A DNA stretch of 58,771 nt from Gammaproteobacteria bacterium (GTDB taxonomy: Bacteria; Pseudomonadota; Gammaproteobacteria; JAJDOJ01): NCBI GenBank assembly GCA_026984215.1, contig JALSSO010000081.1:80657-139427 (forward strand). Reading direction: 5' to 3'. Position 1 is the first letter of the stretch, and every line of letters starts with the position of its first letter. Below are positions 8,198 to 17,906 of the stretch, piece by piece. The notes under the pieces are model-generated. The model had not been told where the DNA came from and searched no databases. It saw nothing but the letters and a program-made list of their open reading frames with translations. The translations under genes were made by a program, and so were the position numbers.

Positions 8198-11100
8198 TCA
8201 GGCTTCGAAGCCGCTGCGCACGCGTTCGGCCCCATCGAGTAGCTCATGAATACTGGCAAGCAGTTCGGCATCCTGGTAGGGCTTGCCCAGGTACCGGTTC
8301 ACGCCGAGTTCCATCGCGCGGTCGCGATGCTTCTTGCCCACCCGTGAAGTGATCATGATGATGGGTAGATCCCTGAGCCTCGGGTTGTTACGGACGTGGC
8401 TCGCCAGTTCGTACCCGTCCATGCGCGGCATCTCGATATCGAGCAACATCAGATCGGGTCGGGTCTCCTGAAGCTTGCCCAGCGCATCCACGCCGTCACG
8501 CGCCGTCACCACCTCGAAGTCGTTGCGCTCCAACATGCGCGAGGTGACCTTGCGGATGGTGATGGAATCGTCCACCACCATGATGAGTGGCGGTCCGGTG
8601 CGCTCGGAGGCGCGGGCTTGATCCTCGGCCGCGCTGTAGACCAGGCGCACCCCGCTGCGCGCGCGAATCAGACCAGCGATATCGAGGATCAGGATCACCC
8701 GTCCGTCGCCCAGAATGGTCGCCCCCGATATCCCCCGTACCTTGCTGATCTGCGGGCCGACCGGCTTGACCACGATCTCGCGGTTGCCGAGCACGCGCTC
8801 GACCTGCAACGCGGCGCGCAGCTCACCGGCGCGCACCAAGACGATGGGATACACCGTGCTCGTATGGTCCGGTGTGGGCTGTCCCGTCCCGAGCAACGTC
8901 CCCAGATGTTTGAGCTCGTACTCGTGTCCCGCGTATTGATAGGTGGGCCTCGGGTCCCGGTACAGCGCATCCAACTCCTCCGAGCCCAGGCGCACGATGC
9001 CCTCGATGCTCGCCAGTGGGATGGCATAGAGTTCCTCGCCCACCTCCACGAGCAGGGCCTGGGAGATGGCCAGGGTGAACGGCAGGCGGATGGTGAACGA
9101 GGTGCCCCGCCCCTGCACCGAGTCGATGCTGAGCGTGCCCCCGAGTTGTTTGATCTCGCTGGCCACCACATCCATTCCCACACCGCGTCCGGAGATGTGG
9201 CTGACGTTCTCCGCCGTGGAAAAGCCCGACTCGAGAATGAAATGCATCACTTCTTCGTCGGGTAGATCCTGGCCTTCCTCGAGCAGGCCCACGGCAACGG
9301 CCTTGCGCCGCACCGCATCCAAGTCGATGCCCCTTCCGTCGTCGGCCACCTGGATGACCACTTCAGGTCCGTCGCGCTCCACCACCACGGTGACATGGCC
9401 CACGGGGGGTTTCCCGGCCGCCTCACGCGCCTGTGGGGATTCGATGCCATGGGAGACGGCGTTGCGCAGCATGTGTTCCAACGGGGCCACCATGCGGTCC
9501 AGCACCGATCGGTCGAGTTCTTGGGTCTCGCCCCGCACCTTGAGTTCCACCCGCTTGCCCAGTGCCTCGGCGGTCTGGCGGGCGACCCGCCGCAGGCGCG
9601 GCGCCAGACTCGTGAACTGGACCATGCGCGTACGCATCAGCCCGTCCTGCAGGTCCGTGCTCACGCGGGCCTGCTGGATCAACAGGGTCTCCGACTCACG
9701 CACACCGTCGAGCAGCATGTCCTTGATGGACATGAGGTCGTTGACACTCTCGCTGAGAGCGCGGGAGAGCTGCTGAAGCGTCGAATAGCGGTCGAGTTCC
9801 AGGGGATCGAAATCCTCGAAACGCCCCTTCTCCCTGTCGGCCTCCCAATGCGAAAGGATCTGCGCCTCGGTCTCGATCTCCAGCTTGCGCAGCTGGCTGC
9901 GCAATCGGGCCACGGTCTGCTCCAGTTCCTGCAGCCCGAAGCCGAAGGAGGAGATTTGCTGCTCGAGACGCGCGTGATAGATGTTCACCTCGCCGGCGTG
10001 GTTCACCAGTTCGTCCAGCAGCTGGGCACGGACCCGGACCAGCTCCTGCTGCACGGACACCGGGGCCGCCGCTGCGGCGGTTTCGTGGACGGGCTGCGCC
10101 TCGGGCACCGCGGTGGCGGTTTCGGCCTCCGTCTGCTCCTGGACCTCCCCTCTCAACTCCTTGGCCACGCCGAGCAAGTCCGTGGGCGGGTAGACCGGCT
10201 CGCCCTTCTCCGCATGGTGGACCATGGCCAGCAGCCGGTCCAGCGAGCGATTGAGCACGTCGAACAGATCCGGCCCGGCCGCGCGCTCCCCCTCGACCAC
10301 TTGCACGATGAGCGACTCCAAGGCGTGACTGAGGGCACCGATGGTGCGGGGATAGCCCGCCATGCGCGCGCCGCCTTTCAAAGTGTGCAGCTGGCGTTGG
10401 AGCGCCTCGATGAGGCTCGCATCCGTGGGACGCTCGGACCATTGCTCCACCAACCGCTCGCAGGAGTCGAGGATGTCGGTGGCCTCCTCGAGAAAGATTT
10501 CCACGAGCTCCCGGTCCTGCTCGCCAGGCTGTTCCGGCGCCTGCTCCATGTCCGGGGCGGCCGCAGGGGAACCGGATGTCTCGCGCTGCGCGGGGCCCGC
10601 TGCAGCAGGTACCGGTGTCCCGGCGATGGAGGGTGCGGCCGGCCGAGAGGCGGACTCGATGGCGCTTTCGAGTCTCACGCGCAGCGCCTCGACCGCCGAG
10701 ACCGGCACCACATACTCCGGCAACCGATCGATGATCTCCCGGATCATCCCGGCCACCTCCGCCATGGTGCCGGCCAGGGCATACGGAATGGTGCGGTGCT
10801 CACGGGCCCGTTCACGCAGATAGCGCTCCAACGGCCCGCACAACGCGGCAATGGCCTCCACCCCCGCCGTGCTCGAACTGCCATTGAGCGTGTGCACGGC
10901 GCGGCGCAGCTCCTCGGTGATGGGGGGATTGGCATGTCGCCGGAGACTGGCCTCGACAGCCCGCGAAAGGCGTTCCGCGTGCTCGGCCGCCTCGGCTGCA
11001 AAGATCTCGAGCAGCTCCTTGTCGAAGCGCGGCGCCGTCTCCGTCCCCGCCATCTCGGGCTGCACAACCTCCAGTGGGGCGGTCGTCGTGTCGGATTCGG

Positions 11101-13717
11101 CTGCTGGCGCCACGGAGGGTTCGGACCCCGATTCCGCCCCGGCTTCCTCGACCCCGGCTTCCTCGACCCCGGCTTCCTCGACCCCGGCTTCCTCGACCCC
11201 GGCTTCCTCGACCCCGGCTTCGCCGGCATCGGGCGTTTCGACCTCCACCGGCCTGAGCACCGGCGCTTCATCCCGGGACGGCTCCACGGCCTGCGGCTCG
11301 GCCCGCGCCGGTCCCGATTCCTTCGCACCGGCGGCGACAACGGCCCCCAGCCCCAGCGCCTCGGCCTCACCGTGCAGTTCGGGCTTGGCCAATGCATGCG
11401 CGAAAGCGATCACGGAAGCCAGGTCGTCCTGTACGTTCGTGCCGCGCTGGACTTCGTCGATCAATCGCGGAATGAGTTCGGTGGCGTATTCCACGAGGTC
11501 GAAAACCGCATCGCAGGACTCGACGCTGGCGTCGAGCACGCGATTGAGGAGATTCTCCACGGCCCAGGCGAACTCCCCGATCCGCAGCGCCCCCACCATG
11601 CGCCCGCTGCCCTTCAACGTATGGAAAGACCGGCGGATCGTGGATAGCGCCTCGTGGTCCTGCGGATTTTCGCGCCATCGCGGCAACAACGACCGAATCC
11701 GCTCCAGCTCCTCGGCCGCCTCCTCCAGGAAGATCTCGAGGATCTCCTCGTCCGCCTCGCTGGAGATCGCCGCATAATCCGTGTGCGCCCGACGCGCCTC
11801 ACTCAACCACTCCGGCAGCGGGCCACCCTGCGCGGCGCGTGGCTCCCCGGCGGCTGGTTCCGGAGCAGCTTCCTCCTCTTCCGCCGCCGCGGCGTCCCTC
11901 GGGGGGTGCGCTCCGGCAGCCGCATCCTTCGGCTGCTCCGGCCGCTTGAGCGGAACTACGACCGCAGAGGGCCTCTCCTCCGAGCCGACCGCAGCCCCTT
12001 CTCGGGCCTCTGGAGGGGCCACCACGCCGGGTTCGAAACCCAGCTCCGCCATGCGCAGCTCACCCGTCTGCAGGATCTGCTCCAGATCGCGCCCGTCGCG
12101 CCCGAGCGACTCGAGGTAGTACTCCGCGGCCACTACGGCATCGGCAAGCCCTTCCAGCTCTTCGGGAGGTGGCGGTTCGTCGGCCTCGATGAACCGTGCC
12201 GAGAGGTAGGCGGCGATGGCGTCCAGCAACGGCCCCACGCTCTCGACACGCGCCACGGACAATGCCTGTTTGATCTGTTTCAGCAGCGCCGGGGCCCGCT
12301 CCATCTCCTCGGCGCGGCCTGGCGCCGCCATCCAGGCGAGCACCGCCTCCTTGAGCTGCGCCATGTCCCGCAGCGCCTCGTCGATGAGACGGCTCCGCAA
12401 GGCCTGCCAGTCGCGACCGGTCATGCCCGGCCCCCCCGCATCCGAGGCGCTCTCGCCGCCGAACCGGCGCAGATCGTCCAGAGCGGCCTCCACGTTGAGC
12501 ATCAGGCCCGCCATGTCGAGAATCGCGCTTTCCGAGGCCTTGGGGTTGTCCGAGGCGAGCATACCGCGTATCAGGGCGATCTCCTGTTCGACCTTGGCCC
12601 GCGCACTGTTCAGGCCCAGCATGCCCAGGGTGGAGGCGATCTCTCCCAGCCTGAACGCGATACCCTCCAGGGTCCCGGGCCCGTCGTCCGTACCGGCCAG
12701 GTACAGCTCGAACTGATCCTTCACGTCGGTCAGATCGTCCAGCACCGCCTTGGCGGCGGCCTCGAACACCTTGGCCCCGGGACCGGTCACGCGGTCGCGC
12801 AACCGCTGGAGCTCGTGTTCCGGGGGCAACAACCGGTCCAGGGCGAAGGACTCGCGCACCTCGCGCACCACGGGGCCGCCGGCGCTGCTGCGAGCGATGT
12901 AATAAAGAAGGTTCTTCAAGAGCTGCTCGTGCTCCTGACCGCCGAGCACCTCTTCCCCGCGATCGATCAACGCCTTGATACTGCGATCGATCCGGCCGAG
13001 CAGCGCATTGACCGTGACGTCCCGATCGAGCCCTCCGGAGGCGATGGCGTCGACGAACGCGCTGGCCACCCACCAGAACCGACGGGCCACGTAGCTCTCG
13101 CTCACCGAATAGAGACGCTCCAGCACCGCGTACAAGCGCAGCAGGTTCTTCTGCGGGCTCTCGCCGCGAAACCATCCGAGCAACCCCACCTCGTAGACCG
13201 GCCGCAACCGGCGCGCCAGCATGGGACTCTCCACGCCCTGGTCGGCCTGCCGGCGCAGGCGCGCCGCCGGCACCCGCGCCGTGTCGAGGTTCGGAAAGAA
13301 AAGGAGTTTCTCGGACAGGGGATCCATCCCCTGTACGGTGCGCAAATCGTTGAGCAGCGGCAGCAGTACGATGGGCACGTCCTGGTTGCCCGCCTCGACG
13401 AAATCCAGATAGTCCGGAAGCTGGAAAATGGCCCGCAGCAGGACCGCCATCGCCTCGTCGCGGTCACGCACCCGATCTTCGGTGAACGCCTGGAGCAATG
13501 CCCCCATCTCCCGAGCCAGCACGGCCGCACCGTACAACTGCACCAACTCCAGCGTGCCCTCGACCTGACGCAACGCGTTGGCGGCCTCTCTGAGATAGTC
13601 CTCGTCGGGCTCCTCGGTGTATCGCTCCAGCGCTTCCCGGGCGGTCGACAGGATCTTGTCGAGCTCGGCCTTGACCCAGCTCAACGTACCCGCCTGATTC
13701 GTGGTTGACTGATCCAT
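8198..13717 (-). CDS. chpA: ChpA-type hybrid histidine kinase (multi-HPt, CheA core, CheW, receiver)
   Basis: Central CheA-like kinase of the type IV pilus chemosensory system, about 1839 residues. The first 640 or so residues look like degenerate HPt repeats. Clear HPt sites follow, with His near residues 699 (HTLKGSGRM), 942 (HTLNGSSS) and 1111 (HTLKGGARM). Then come the dimerisation helix (about 1240), the ATPase N box EHMLRNAVSHGIESP (about 1420), GRGVGMDVV (about 1510), a CheW-like domain (about 1555-1690) and a C-terminal receiver with Asp near 1760 (LLDIEMP). The ATG at 13717 follows AGGTGA; a GTG three codons upstream is possible. A VEEAG repeat lies between the first two clear HPts. 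It should phosphorylate PilG and PilH to control twitching. Confidence 0.95.
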   Translation of the reverse strand: MDQSTTNQAGTLSWVKAELDKILSTAREALERYTEEPDEDYLREAANALRQVEGTLELVQLYGAAVLAREMGALLQAFTEDRVRDRDEAMAVLLRAIFQLPDYLDFVEAGNQDVPIVLLPLLNDLRTVQGMDPLSEKLLFFPNLDTARVPAARLRRQADQGVESPMLARRLRPVYEVGLLGWFRGESPQKNLLRLYAVLERLYSVSESYVARRFWWVASAFVDAIASGGLDRDVTVNALLGRIDRSIKALIDRGEEVLGGQEHEQLLKNLLYYIARSSAGGPVVREVRESFALDRLLPPEHELQRLRDRVTGPGAKVFEAAAKAVLDDLTDVKDQFELYLAGTDDGPGTLEGIAFRLGEIASTLGMLGLNSARAKVEQEIALIRGMLASDNPKASESAILDMAGLMLNVEAALDDLRRFGGESASDAGGPGMTGRDWQALRSRLIDEALRDMAQLKEAVLAWMAAPGRAEEMERAPALLKQIKQALSVARVESVGPLLDAIAAYLSARFIEADEPPPPEELEGLADAVVAAEYYLESLGRDGRDLEQILQTGELRMAELGFEPGVVAPPEAREGAAVGSEERPSAVVVPLKRPEQPKDAAAGAHPPRDAAAAEEEEAAPEPAAGEPRAAQGGPLPEWLSEARRAHTDYAAISSEADEEILEIFLEEAAEELERIRSLLPRWRENPQDHEALSTIRRSFHTLKGSGRMVGALRIGEFAWAVENLLNRVLDASVESCDAVFDLVEYATELIPRLIDEVQRGTNVQDDLASVIAFAHALAKPELHGEAEALGLGAVVAAGAKESGPARAEPQAVEPSRDEAPVLRPVEVETPDAGEAGVEEAGVEEAGVEEAGVEEAGVEEAGAESGSEPSVAPAAESDTTTAPLEVVQPEMAGTETAPRFDKELLEIFAAEAAEHAERLSRAVEASLRRHANPPITEELRRAVHTLNGSSSTAGVEAIAALCGPLERYLRERAREHRTIPYALAGTMAEVAGMIREIIDRLPEYVVPVSAVEALRVRLESAIESASRPAAPSIAGTPVPAAAGPAQRETSGSPAAAPDMEQAPEQPGEQDRELVEIFLEEATDILDSCERLVEQWSERPTDASLIEALQRQLHTLKGGARMAGYPRTIGALSHALESLIVQVVEGERAAGPDLFDVLNRSLDRLLAMVHHAEKGEPVYPPTDLLGVAKELRGEVQEQTEAETATAVPEAQPVHETAAAAAPVSVQQELVRVRAQLLDELVNHAGEVNIYHARLEQQISSFGFGLQELEQTVARLRSQLRKLEIETEAQILSHWEADREKGRFEDFDPLELDRYSTLQQLSRALSESVNDLMSIKDMLLDGVRESETLLIQQARVSTDLQDGLMRTRMVQFTSLAPRLRRVARQTAEALGKRVELKVRGETQELDRSVLDRMVAPLEHMLRNAVSHGIESPQAREAAGKPPVGHVTVVVERDGPEVVIQVADDGRGIDLDAVRRKAVAVGLLEEGQDLPDEEVMHFILESGFSTAENVSHISGRGVGMDVVASEIKQLGGTLSIDSVQGRGTSFTIRLPFTLAISQALLVEVGEELYAIPLASIEGIVRLGSEELDALYRDPRPTYQYAGHEYELKHLGTLLGTGQPTPDHTSTVYPIVLVRAGELRAALQVERVLGNREIVVKPVGPQISKVRGISGATILGDGRVILILDIAGLIRARSGVRLVYSAAEDQARASERTGPPLIMVVDDSITIRKVTSRMLERNDFEVVTARDGVDALGKLQETRPDLMLLDIEMPRMDGYELASHVRNNPRLRDLPIIMITSRVGKKHRDRAMELGVNRYLGKPYQDAELLASIHELLDGAERVRSGFEA
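11137..11220 (-). repeat. 15-base tandem repeat inside chpA (VEEAG units)
   Basis: Five identical 15-base units (ccccggcttcctcga on the plus strand) plus a partial sixth are read in frame as VEEAG repeats at about residues 832-860 of ChpA. They fall in an acidic, Pro/Ala-rich linker between two HPt domains. The exact identity at DNA level suggests recent slippage expansion. Unit number can change without breaking the frame. Confidence 0.93.
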
Positions 13718-13772
13718 CTCGCTCACCTGTGCCGCTGCTACGGGTCGCCCCGCATCGGGGAGAGCGGCCGGC

Positions 13773-15950
13773 TCAGGAGCCGGCCCGACGCTGCGCCTCC
13801 ATGACCGCGCCCTCGTCTTCCTCCGGCTTGTCGAGTCCCCGTGCAGCGGCTTCGAGCTCGGGCTCGGGAGACTGGCTGGAAGCCAGTGCCATGGTCTGCA
13901 TTCCCACGGGTGCCTTGACCATTTCCTCCGGGAGCTTGAACCCGGACACCGACCGGCGCAGTTCCACCGCCAGCTCAGCCAGCTCGGCGACGGCCTCGGC
14001 GGTTTCCGTGGTGCCTTCGGAAGTCTGGAGCGTGATTTCCTGGATGACGTTCATGGTGTTGGTGATGTTGGCCGCGGCCGAGGCCTGCTGGCGCGAGGCC
14101 ATCGAAATGGACTGGATCAGTCCGGCCAGTTCGTTGGAGACGTCTTCGATCTTGCCCAGCGATTCGCCCGCCTCCTCGGCCAGCCGCGCGCCGGAAACCA
14201 CGTTGGCGGTACTCTGCTCCATGGAAATGACCGCCTCGTGGGTGTCGGCCTGGATGGTCTTCACCAGCGCCTCGATCTGCTTGGTGGCGTTACTGGCGCG
14301 CTCGGCCAGACGCTGCACCTCGTCGGCCACCACCGCGAAACCGCGGCCCGCCTCGCCGGCGGTCGACGCCTGGATGGCGGCGTTGAGGGCCAGGATGTTG
14401 GTCTGATCGGCGATTTCGTTGATGAGACTCACGATGTCGCCGATCTCCTGCGAGCTCTCGCCGAGGCGCTTGATCCGCTTGGAGGTCTCCTGGATCTGCT
14501 CGCGGATCGTGCCCATGCCCTCGATGGTGCGCGACACGGCATTGGCGCCTTCGTGGGCGATCTCCACCGAACGCTGGGCCACCTCGGCGGCGTTGGCCGC
14601 CGTCCCGGAGACCTCTTCGATGGAGTCGGCCATGTCGCTCACCGCAGCCGAGGCCGAAGCGATCTCCCTGGCCTGGTACTCGGAAGCGTCGGCCAGTCTT
14701 TGCGTGATGGCCTGGGTCTTCTCCGCGGAGGCCGCCACCTGCTCGGCCGTCGCGTTGATCGTGGCGACCAGGTTACGCAGGGCGTCGATGGAATAGTTCA
14801 CCGAATCGGCGATGGCCCCCGTGATGTCCTCGGTGACCGTGGCGTGCACCGTGAGATCACCCTCGGCCAGCGTGGTCATCTCGTCCAGGAGACGCAGGAT
14901 GGCCTCCTGGTTGCGGCGGTTCTGCGCCTCGGCCTGTTCCTCGCGCTTGCGCGCCGCGCGCACCAGGAGCGCCGCGATGAGCAGCAGGTCGAGGATCGCC
15001 AGGGCCCCCAGGGACGCGGCGGCCGTGGTGAACAGGTCCAGGCGAGCACCGTAGTGCAGGATGGCCTGCTCCAAGCCGTCGGCGGCCGCCAGCGTAGAGG
15101 CACCCAGATCCTCGATTTGACCGGCGGCGTCATTGATCTCGTAGAGGTCGGGAGCGGCGTCCAGAATGGCCCCCGCGTTTTCGCGGACGGCCGCGTACAG
15201 CACGGCCACTTCGCGCAGCTTATCGATGGCCGCCGGATCGGTCAGGGGTTTGATACCCATGGCCGCGTTACCGTTGGACAGGGCGTCGAGCACCCGGCCG
15301 AACAAGGCCGCGTCACGCCCGAACTGATCGGCAGCGGCCGCCGATTCGGCCTTGCCCGAAAGCACCTGGTTCAGGTTGAACTCGATGCGCTGGACCAACA
15401 TGAGCTGGCGGCCCAGGAGGTAGATCTGGTCGGGCGGGGCCTCGGCACGCACCAGGGTCCGAACCAGCTCGTCGCTCATCTCCAGGAGGTCGGGCATGGT
15501 CTCGCGGATGATCTCCACGTGCTCGGCCACCCGCTCGATCACCTCGCGGCCGCCGAGTATGGTCTCCACCCGGGCGCGATACTCGCCCCATGCCTTCGCC
15601 AGGCGGTCCAATGAGGCGGATTCGCCGATTTCGGAGAGCTCGCCCGCCAGCCCCGGAAGGCCGGTGGCCGGGTCACCGTTCTGCAGTACCGCCAGGGCAT
15701 CGTCGAACTGCCCCTTGAGCCGCTCCAAATGCGCGAAGGCCGCCTCCTGCCCCTGGGAAGCCCGGATGGCCTGCGTGGCGATCTGCTGCGAGAGGAGTTT
15801 TTCCTGCGCCACCAGTGCCAGATACCGCGTCTGATGCCGGCCTTCCGTGTAGACGTAATACGCCGCCCCGCCCACCAGGGCCACCAATACGACGAACAGT
15901 GCGACAAGCAGTACGACGGCCTTGTTCGCGCCCGTGGATTTGCCTTTCAT
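13773..15950 (-). CDS. pilJ: Type IV pilus methyl-accepting chemoreceptor PilJ
   Basis: Membrane chemoreceptor feeding the Pil-Chp kinase. It has 725 residues, near the usual PilJ size. A membrane helix lies at residues 12-34 ([23 protein letters not shown]), followed by a periplasmic region of about 280 residues with PilJ-type helices. A second helix at about 310-335 precedes a HAMP-like stretch. The signalling hairpin tip ([18 protein letters not shown], then [18 protein letters not shown]) lies near residues 510-545. AGGAG lies about 9 bases before the ATG. It follows pilI after an unusually long 243-base gap and precedes chpA by 55 bases. Confidence 0.95.
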   Translation of the reverse strand: MKGKSTGANKAVVLLVALFVVLVALVGGAAYYVYTEGRHQTRYLALVAQEKLLSQQIATQAIRASQGQEAAFAHLERLKGQFDDALAVLQNGDPATGLPGLAGELSEIGESASLDRLAKAWGEYRARVETILGGREVIERVAEHVEIIRETMPDLLEMSDELVRTLVRAEAPPDQIYLLGRQLMLVQRIEFNLNQVLSGKAESAAAADQFGRDAALFGRVLDALSNGNAAMGIKPLTDPAAIDKLREVAVLYAAVRENAGAILDAAPDLYEINDAAGQIEDLGASTLAAADGLEQAILHYGARLDLFTTAAASLGALAILDLLLIAALLVRAARKREEQAEAQNRRNQEAILRLLDEMTTLAEGDLTVHATVTEDITGAIADSVNYSIDALRNLVATINATAEQVAASAEKTQAITQRLADASEYQAREIASASAAVSDMADSIEEVSGTAANAAEVAQRSVEIAHEGANAVSRTIEGMGTIREQIQETSKRIKRLGESSQEIGDIVSLINEIADQTNILALNAAIQASTAGEAGRGFAVVADEVQRLAERASNATKQIEALVKTIQADTHEAVISMEQSTANVVSGARLAEEAGESLGKIEDVSNELAGLIQSISMASRQQASAAANITNTMNVIQEITLQTSEGTTETAEAVAELAELAVELRRSVSGFKLPEEMVKAPVGMQTMALASSQSPEPELEAAARGLDKPEEDEGAVMEAQRRAGS

Positions 15951-16193
15951 AGCTGCGATCTCCTGAATCTGCGAGTCCTTTCGGACGACCCCTCAGTGGT
16001 GAAATGCCGCTCAGCGGCCCGGGCGGGCGCAATGCCCCGCCTCGGTTCGAAAGCTTCGGGACAGGAAACGCCGCGGGCATGCCACCGGATTCCGCACCCG
16101 CTCACGACGCCGCCCCGAAACCGGTCTGGGTGCCACCGCGCTCCCGCCCGCAGGCCGCGGTCCCAGTACGCCGAACACGGACTCGCACCCGAC

Positions 16194-16742
16194 CTATAGA
16201 GCCACATCCTTGAATGCCTCGCTCTGCGCCAGCCGCCCGAAATCGAACACGCCCACCCGTTCCTGCCCCATGGGAAACGAGCAACGCACATAGGGAGCCA
16301 GCGATTCGTCCAGCCCGGACGGCGCACCGGCCCGTTCGTCGAGCCAGAAATGCCGCATCCCGACAACCCCGTCGACCACCAGCCCCGAGACGAGCCCGTC
16401 GGCATCGATGACGATCACGCGGCGGGCCGTCGTCTCCGGGCCACGACGCTCAATCCCGTACAGAAACCGATACAGGTCCATGACTGGAATCAGACGCCCC
16501 CGCAGATTGGCCAGCCCGAGCACCCAGGGCTTGACGCCCGGAATACGCGCCATCGCCGGGACGCCCACCACCTCGGCGACCTGGTCCATGGCGGCGACCA
16601 AGGTGTGGGACCCGAGTCTGAATCCCACACCGAGCCATTCCTCACGCGGCTCTTCGTGGACCGGCAGCACCCGACGGCGCCCCCGGGCGAGACGGTCCAG
16701 GTCTTGCAACAGGTCGAATGCGCGGGCCGGGGCTGGATCCAC
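16194..16742 (-). CDS. pilI: CheW-like adaptor PilI
   Basis: Scaffold protein linking PilJ to ChpA. The 182-residue protein has the CheW features: WLGVGFRLGSHTLVAAMDQVAEVV, then ANLRGRLIPVMDLYRFL, then RRVIVIDADGLVSGLVVDGVVGM. A GTG start at 16742 is chosen because GAGG lies 8 bases upstream and no ATG fits. It lies 10 bases after pilH, which supports translation from the pilG-pilH transcript. The order pilG-pilH-pilI-pilJ matches Pseudomonas. Confidence 0.93.
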   Translation of the reverse strand: MDPAPARAFDLLQDLDRLARGRRRVLPVHEEPREEWLGVGFRLGSHTLVAAMDQVAEVVGVPAMARIPGVKPWVLGLANLRGRLIPVMDLYRFLYGIERRGPETTARRVIVIDADGLVSGLVVDGVVGMRHFWLDERAGAPSGLDESLAPYVRCSFPMGQERVGVFDFGRLAQSEAFKDVAL

Positions 16743-16752
16743 GACGCCGTCC

Positions 16753-17115
16753 TCAGGACAATTGGGCCCGCACCGCCTTGAGGAGCTCCTTCTCGCGCAC
16801 GGGTTTGACGAGGTAGTCCTTCGCCCCCTGACGCTGCGCCCAGACCTTGTCGGCGTCCTGATCCTTGGTGGTCACCATGATCACCGGGATCTGGGCGGTC
16901 TGAGGATCGCGAGAGAGCTGGCGGGTGGCCTGAAAACCATTCACTCCGGGCATGACCACGTCCATCAGGATGACGTCGGGACGCGCCCGGCGTGCCGTCT
17001 CGACGCCCTCCTCTCCGCTAGAGGCCGTCTCCACCTCGTATCCCGCCTTCTCCAACATGCCCTTCAGTACGTGAATCTCGGTACGGGAATCGTCCACTAC
17101 GAGTATGCGCGCCAC
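16753..17115 (-). CDS. pilH: Twitching motility response regulator PilH
   Basis: Single-domain CheY-like receiver, 120 residues, thought to act with PilT-driven retraction in the Pseudomonas model. It shows the acidic pair in ILVVDDS, the phosphoacceptor Asp in VILMDVVMPG, the Thr in VIMVTTKDQ and the Lys in DYLVKPV. The GTG at 17115 is chosen over upstream ATGs: it gives the classic start just before ARILVVDDS and has GGAGG 7 bases upstream. It lies 65 bases after pilG and 10 bases before pilI. Confidence 0.95.
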   Translation of the reverse strand: MARILVVDDSRTEIHVLKGMLEKAGYEVETASSGEEGVETARRARPDVILMDVVMPGVNGFQATRQLSRDPQTAQIPVIMVTTKDQDADKVWAQRQGAKDYLVKPVREKELLKAVRAQLS

Positions 17116-17180
17116 TTCATGCCTCCCATGTGTGCATTGTGCGTCCGGCCCATTGCTGTAAAGCGAAAGCAATCGATGCG

Positions 17181-17606
17181 TCACCGCTTGACGTGTTCCT
17201 TGATCGCATTGATGAGTTCGTCCTTGCTGAACGGTTTAGTCAGATACTGCTCGGAGCCCACGATACGCCCGCGGGCCTTGTCGAAAATGCTGTCCTTGCT
17301 CGAGAGCATGATCACCGGCGTATCGCGGAACTTCGGATTGTTCTTGATCAGGGCACAGGTCTGATATCCGTCCAGACGGGGCATCATGATGTCCACGAAG
17401 ATCAGATCTGGCTGATGCTGGGCGATCTTGGCCAAGGCCTCGAAGCCGTCCGTGGCCGTGATCACTTCGCAGCCCTGCTTGCCCAGCAGCGTCTCGGCGG
17501 TGCGACGGATGGTCTTGCTGTCGTCGATCACCATGACCTTGACGCCGGCGAGGCGGTCGTCTGCTGGTTCGGAGTTTGCGCTCACAGCGGTGTCCATGGC
17601 TGACAT
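17181..17606 (-). CDS. pilG: Twitching motility response regulator PilG
   Basis: CheY-like receiver that promotes pilus extension in the Pseudomonas model. The 141 residues include VMVIDDSKTIRRTAE, the phosphoacceptor in LIFVDIMMPRLDGYQTCALI, VIMLSSKD and QYLTKPFSK, all very close to known PilG proteins. The start is uncertain. The ATG at 17606 lacks a clear ribosome site, and an ATG at 17597 or a GTG slightly downstream would also give an acceptable N-terminus. It is the first gene of the chemosensory operon, divergent from gshB across about 300 bases. Confidence 0.94.
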   Translation of the reverse strand: MSAMDTAVSANSEPADDRLAGVKVMVIDDSKTIRRTAETLLGKQGCEVITATDGFEALAKIAQHQPDLIFVDIMMPRLDGYQTCALIKNNPKFRDTPVIMLSSKDSIFDKARGRIVGSEQYLTKPFSKDELINAIKEHVKR

Positions 17607-17906
17607 GGTGGGTGTACGAGTCTTGTCGTAATCATTGCGGGCTGACGGATACAGGCCACGTACCGGCGCCACTGTCAAGCCGCATCGTTCTGTGTTTTCC
17701 GAATCCTGGGTGAATGACTATATAAAAGGGGTTTGCAGGGACCCATACGCAACCGATGAAGTCCACGAATATCCCGACCTGCCCCGCCGGGCGATGCGCG
17801 TGGCCGCTCGGTCGGGGACGATGCGGCGCGCAGACCCCACCGCGCCGCCGATGGGTATACAATCGGCCGCGATCTTCGCCCCCGCCCTGTACCGATCCGA
17901 TGCACC
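17607..17906. promoter_or_regulatory. Divergent pilG / gshB promoter region
   Basis: This 300-base gap has no gene that I can support. On the plus strand, TATACAAT at 17856-17863 resembles a -10 element about 45 bases before the gshB start. An AT-rich ACTATATAAAAGGGG stretch at about 17718-17732 stands out against the high-GC surroundings and could hold a -10 for either direction. No clear -35 partner is seen for either. The assignment as a promoter region is from position and composition. Confidence 0.45.

Noticed and set aside
11137-11220. Possible CRISPR-like direct repeats
   Set aside because: The units are contiguous with no spacers and are in frame within a gene, so this is a coding tandem repeat.
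11074-11256. Short plus-strand frame with repeated PRLPRP units
   Set aside because: It is the reverse reading of the VEEAG repeat inside chpA. The repeat is explained by the chpA frame.
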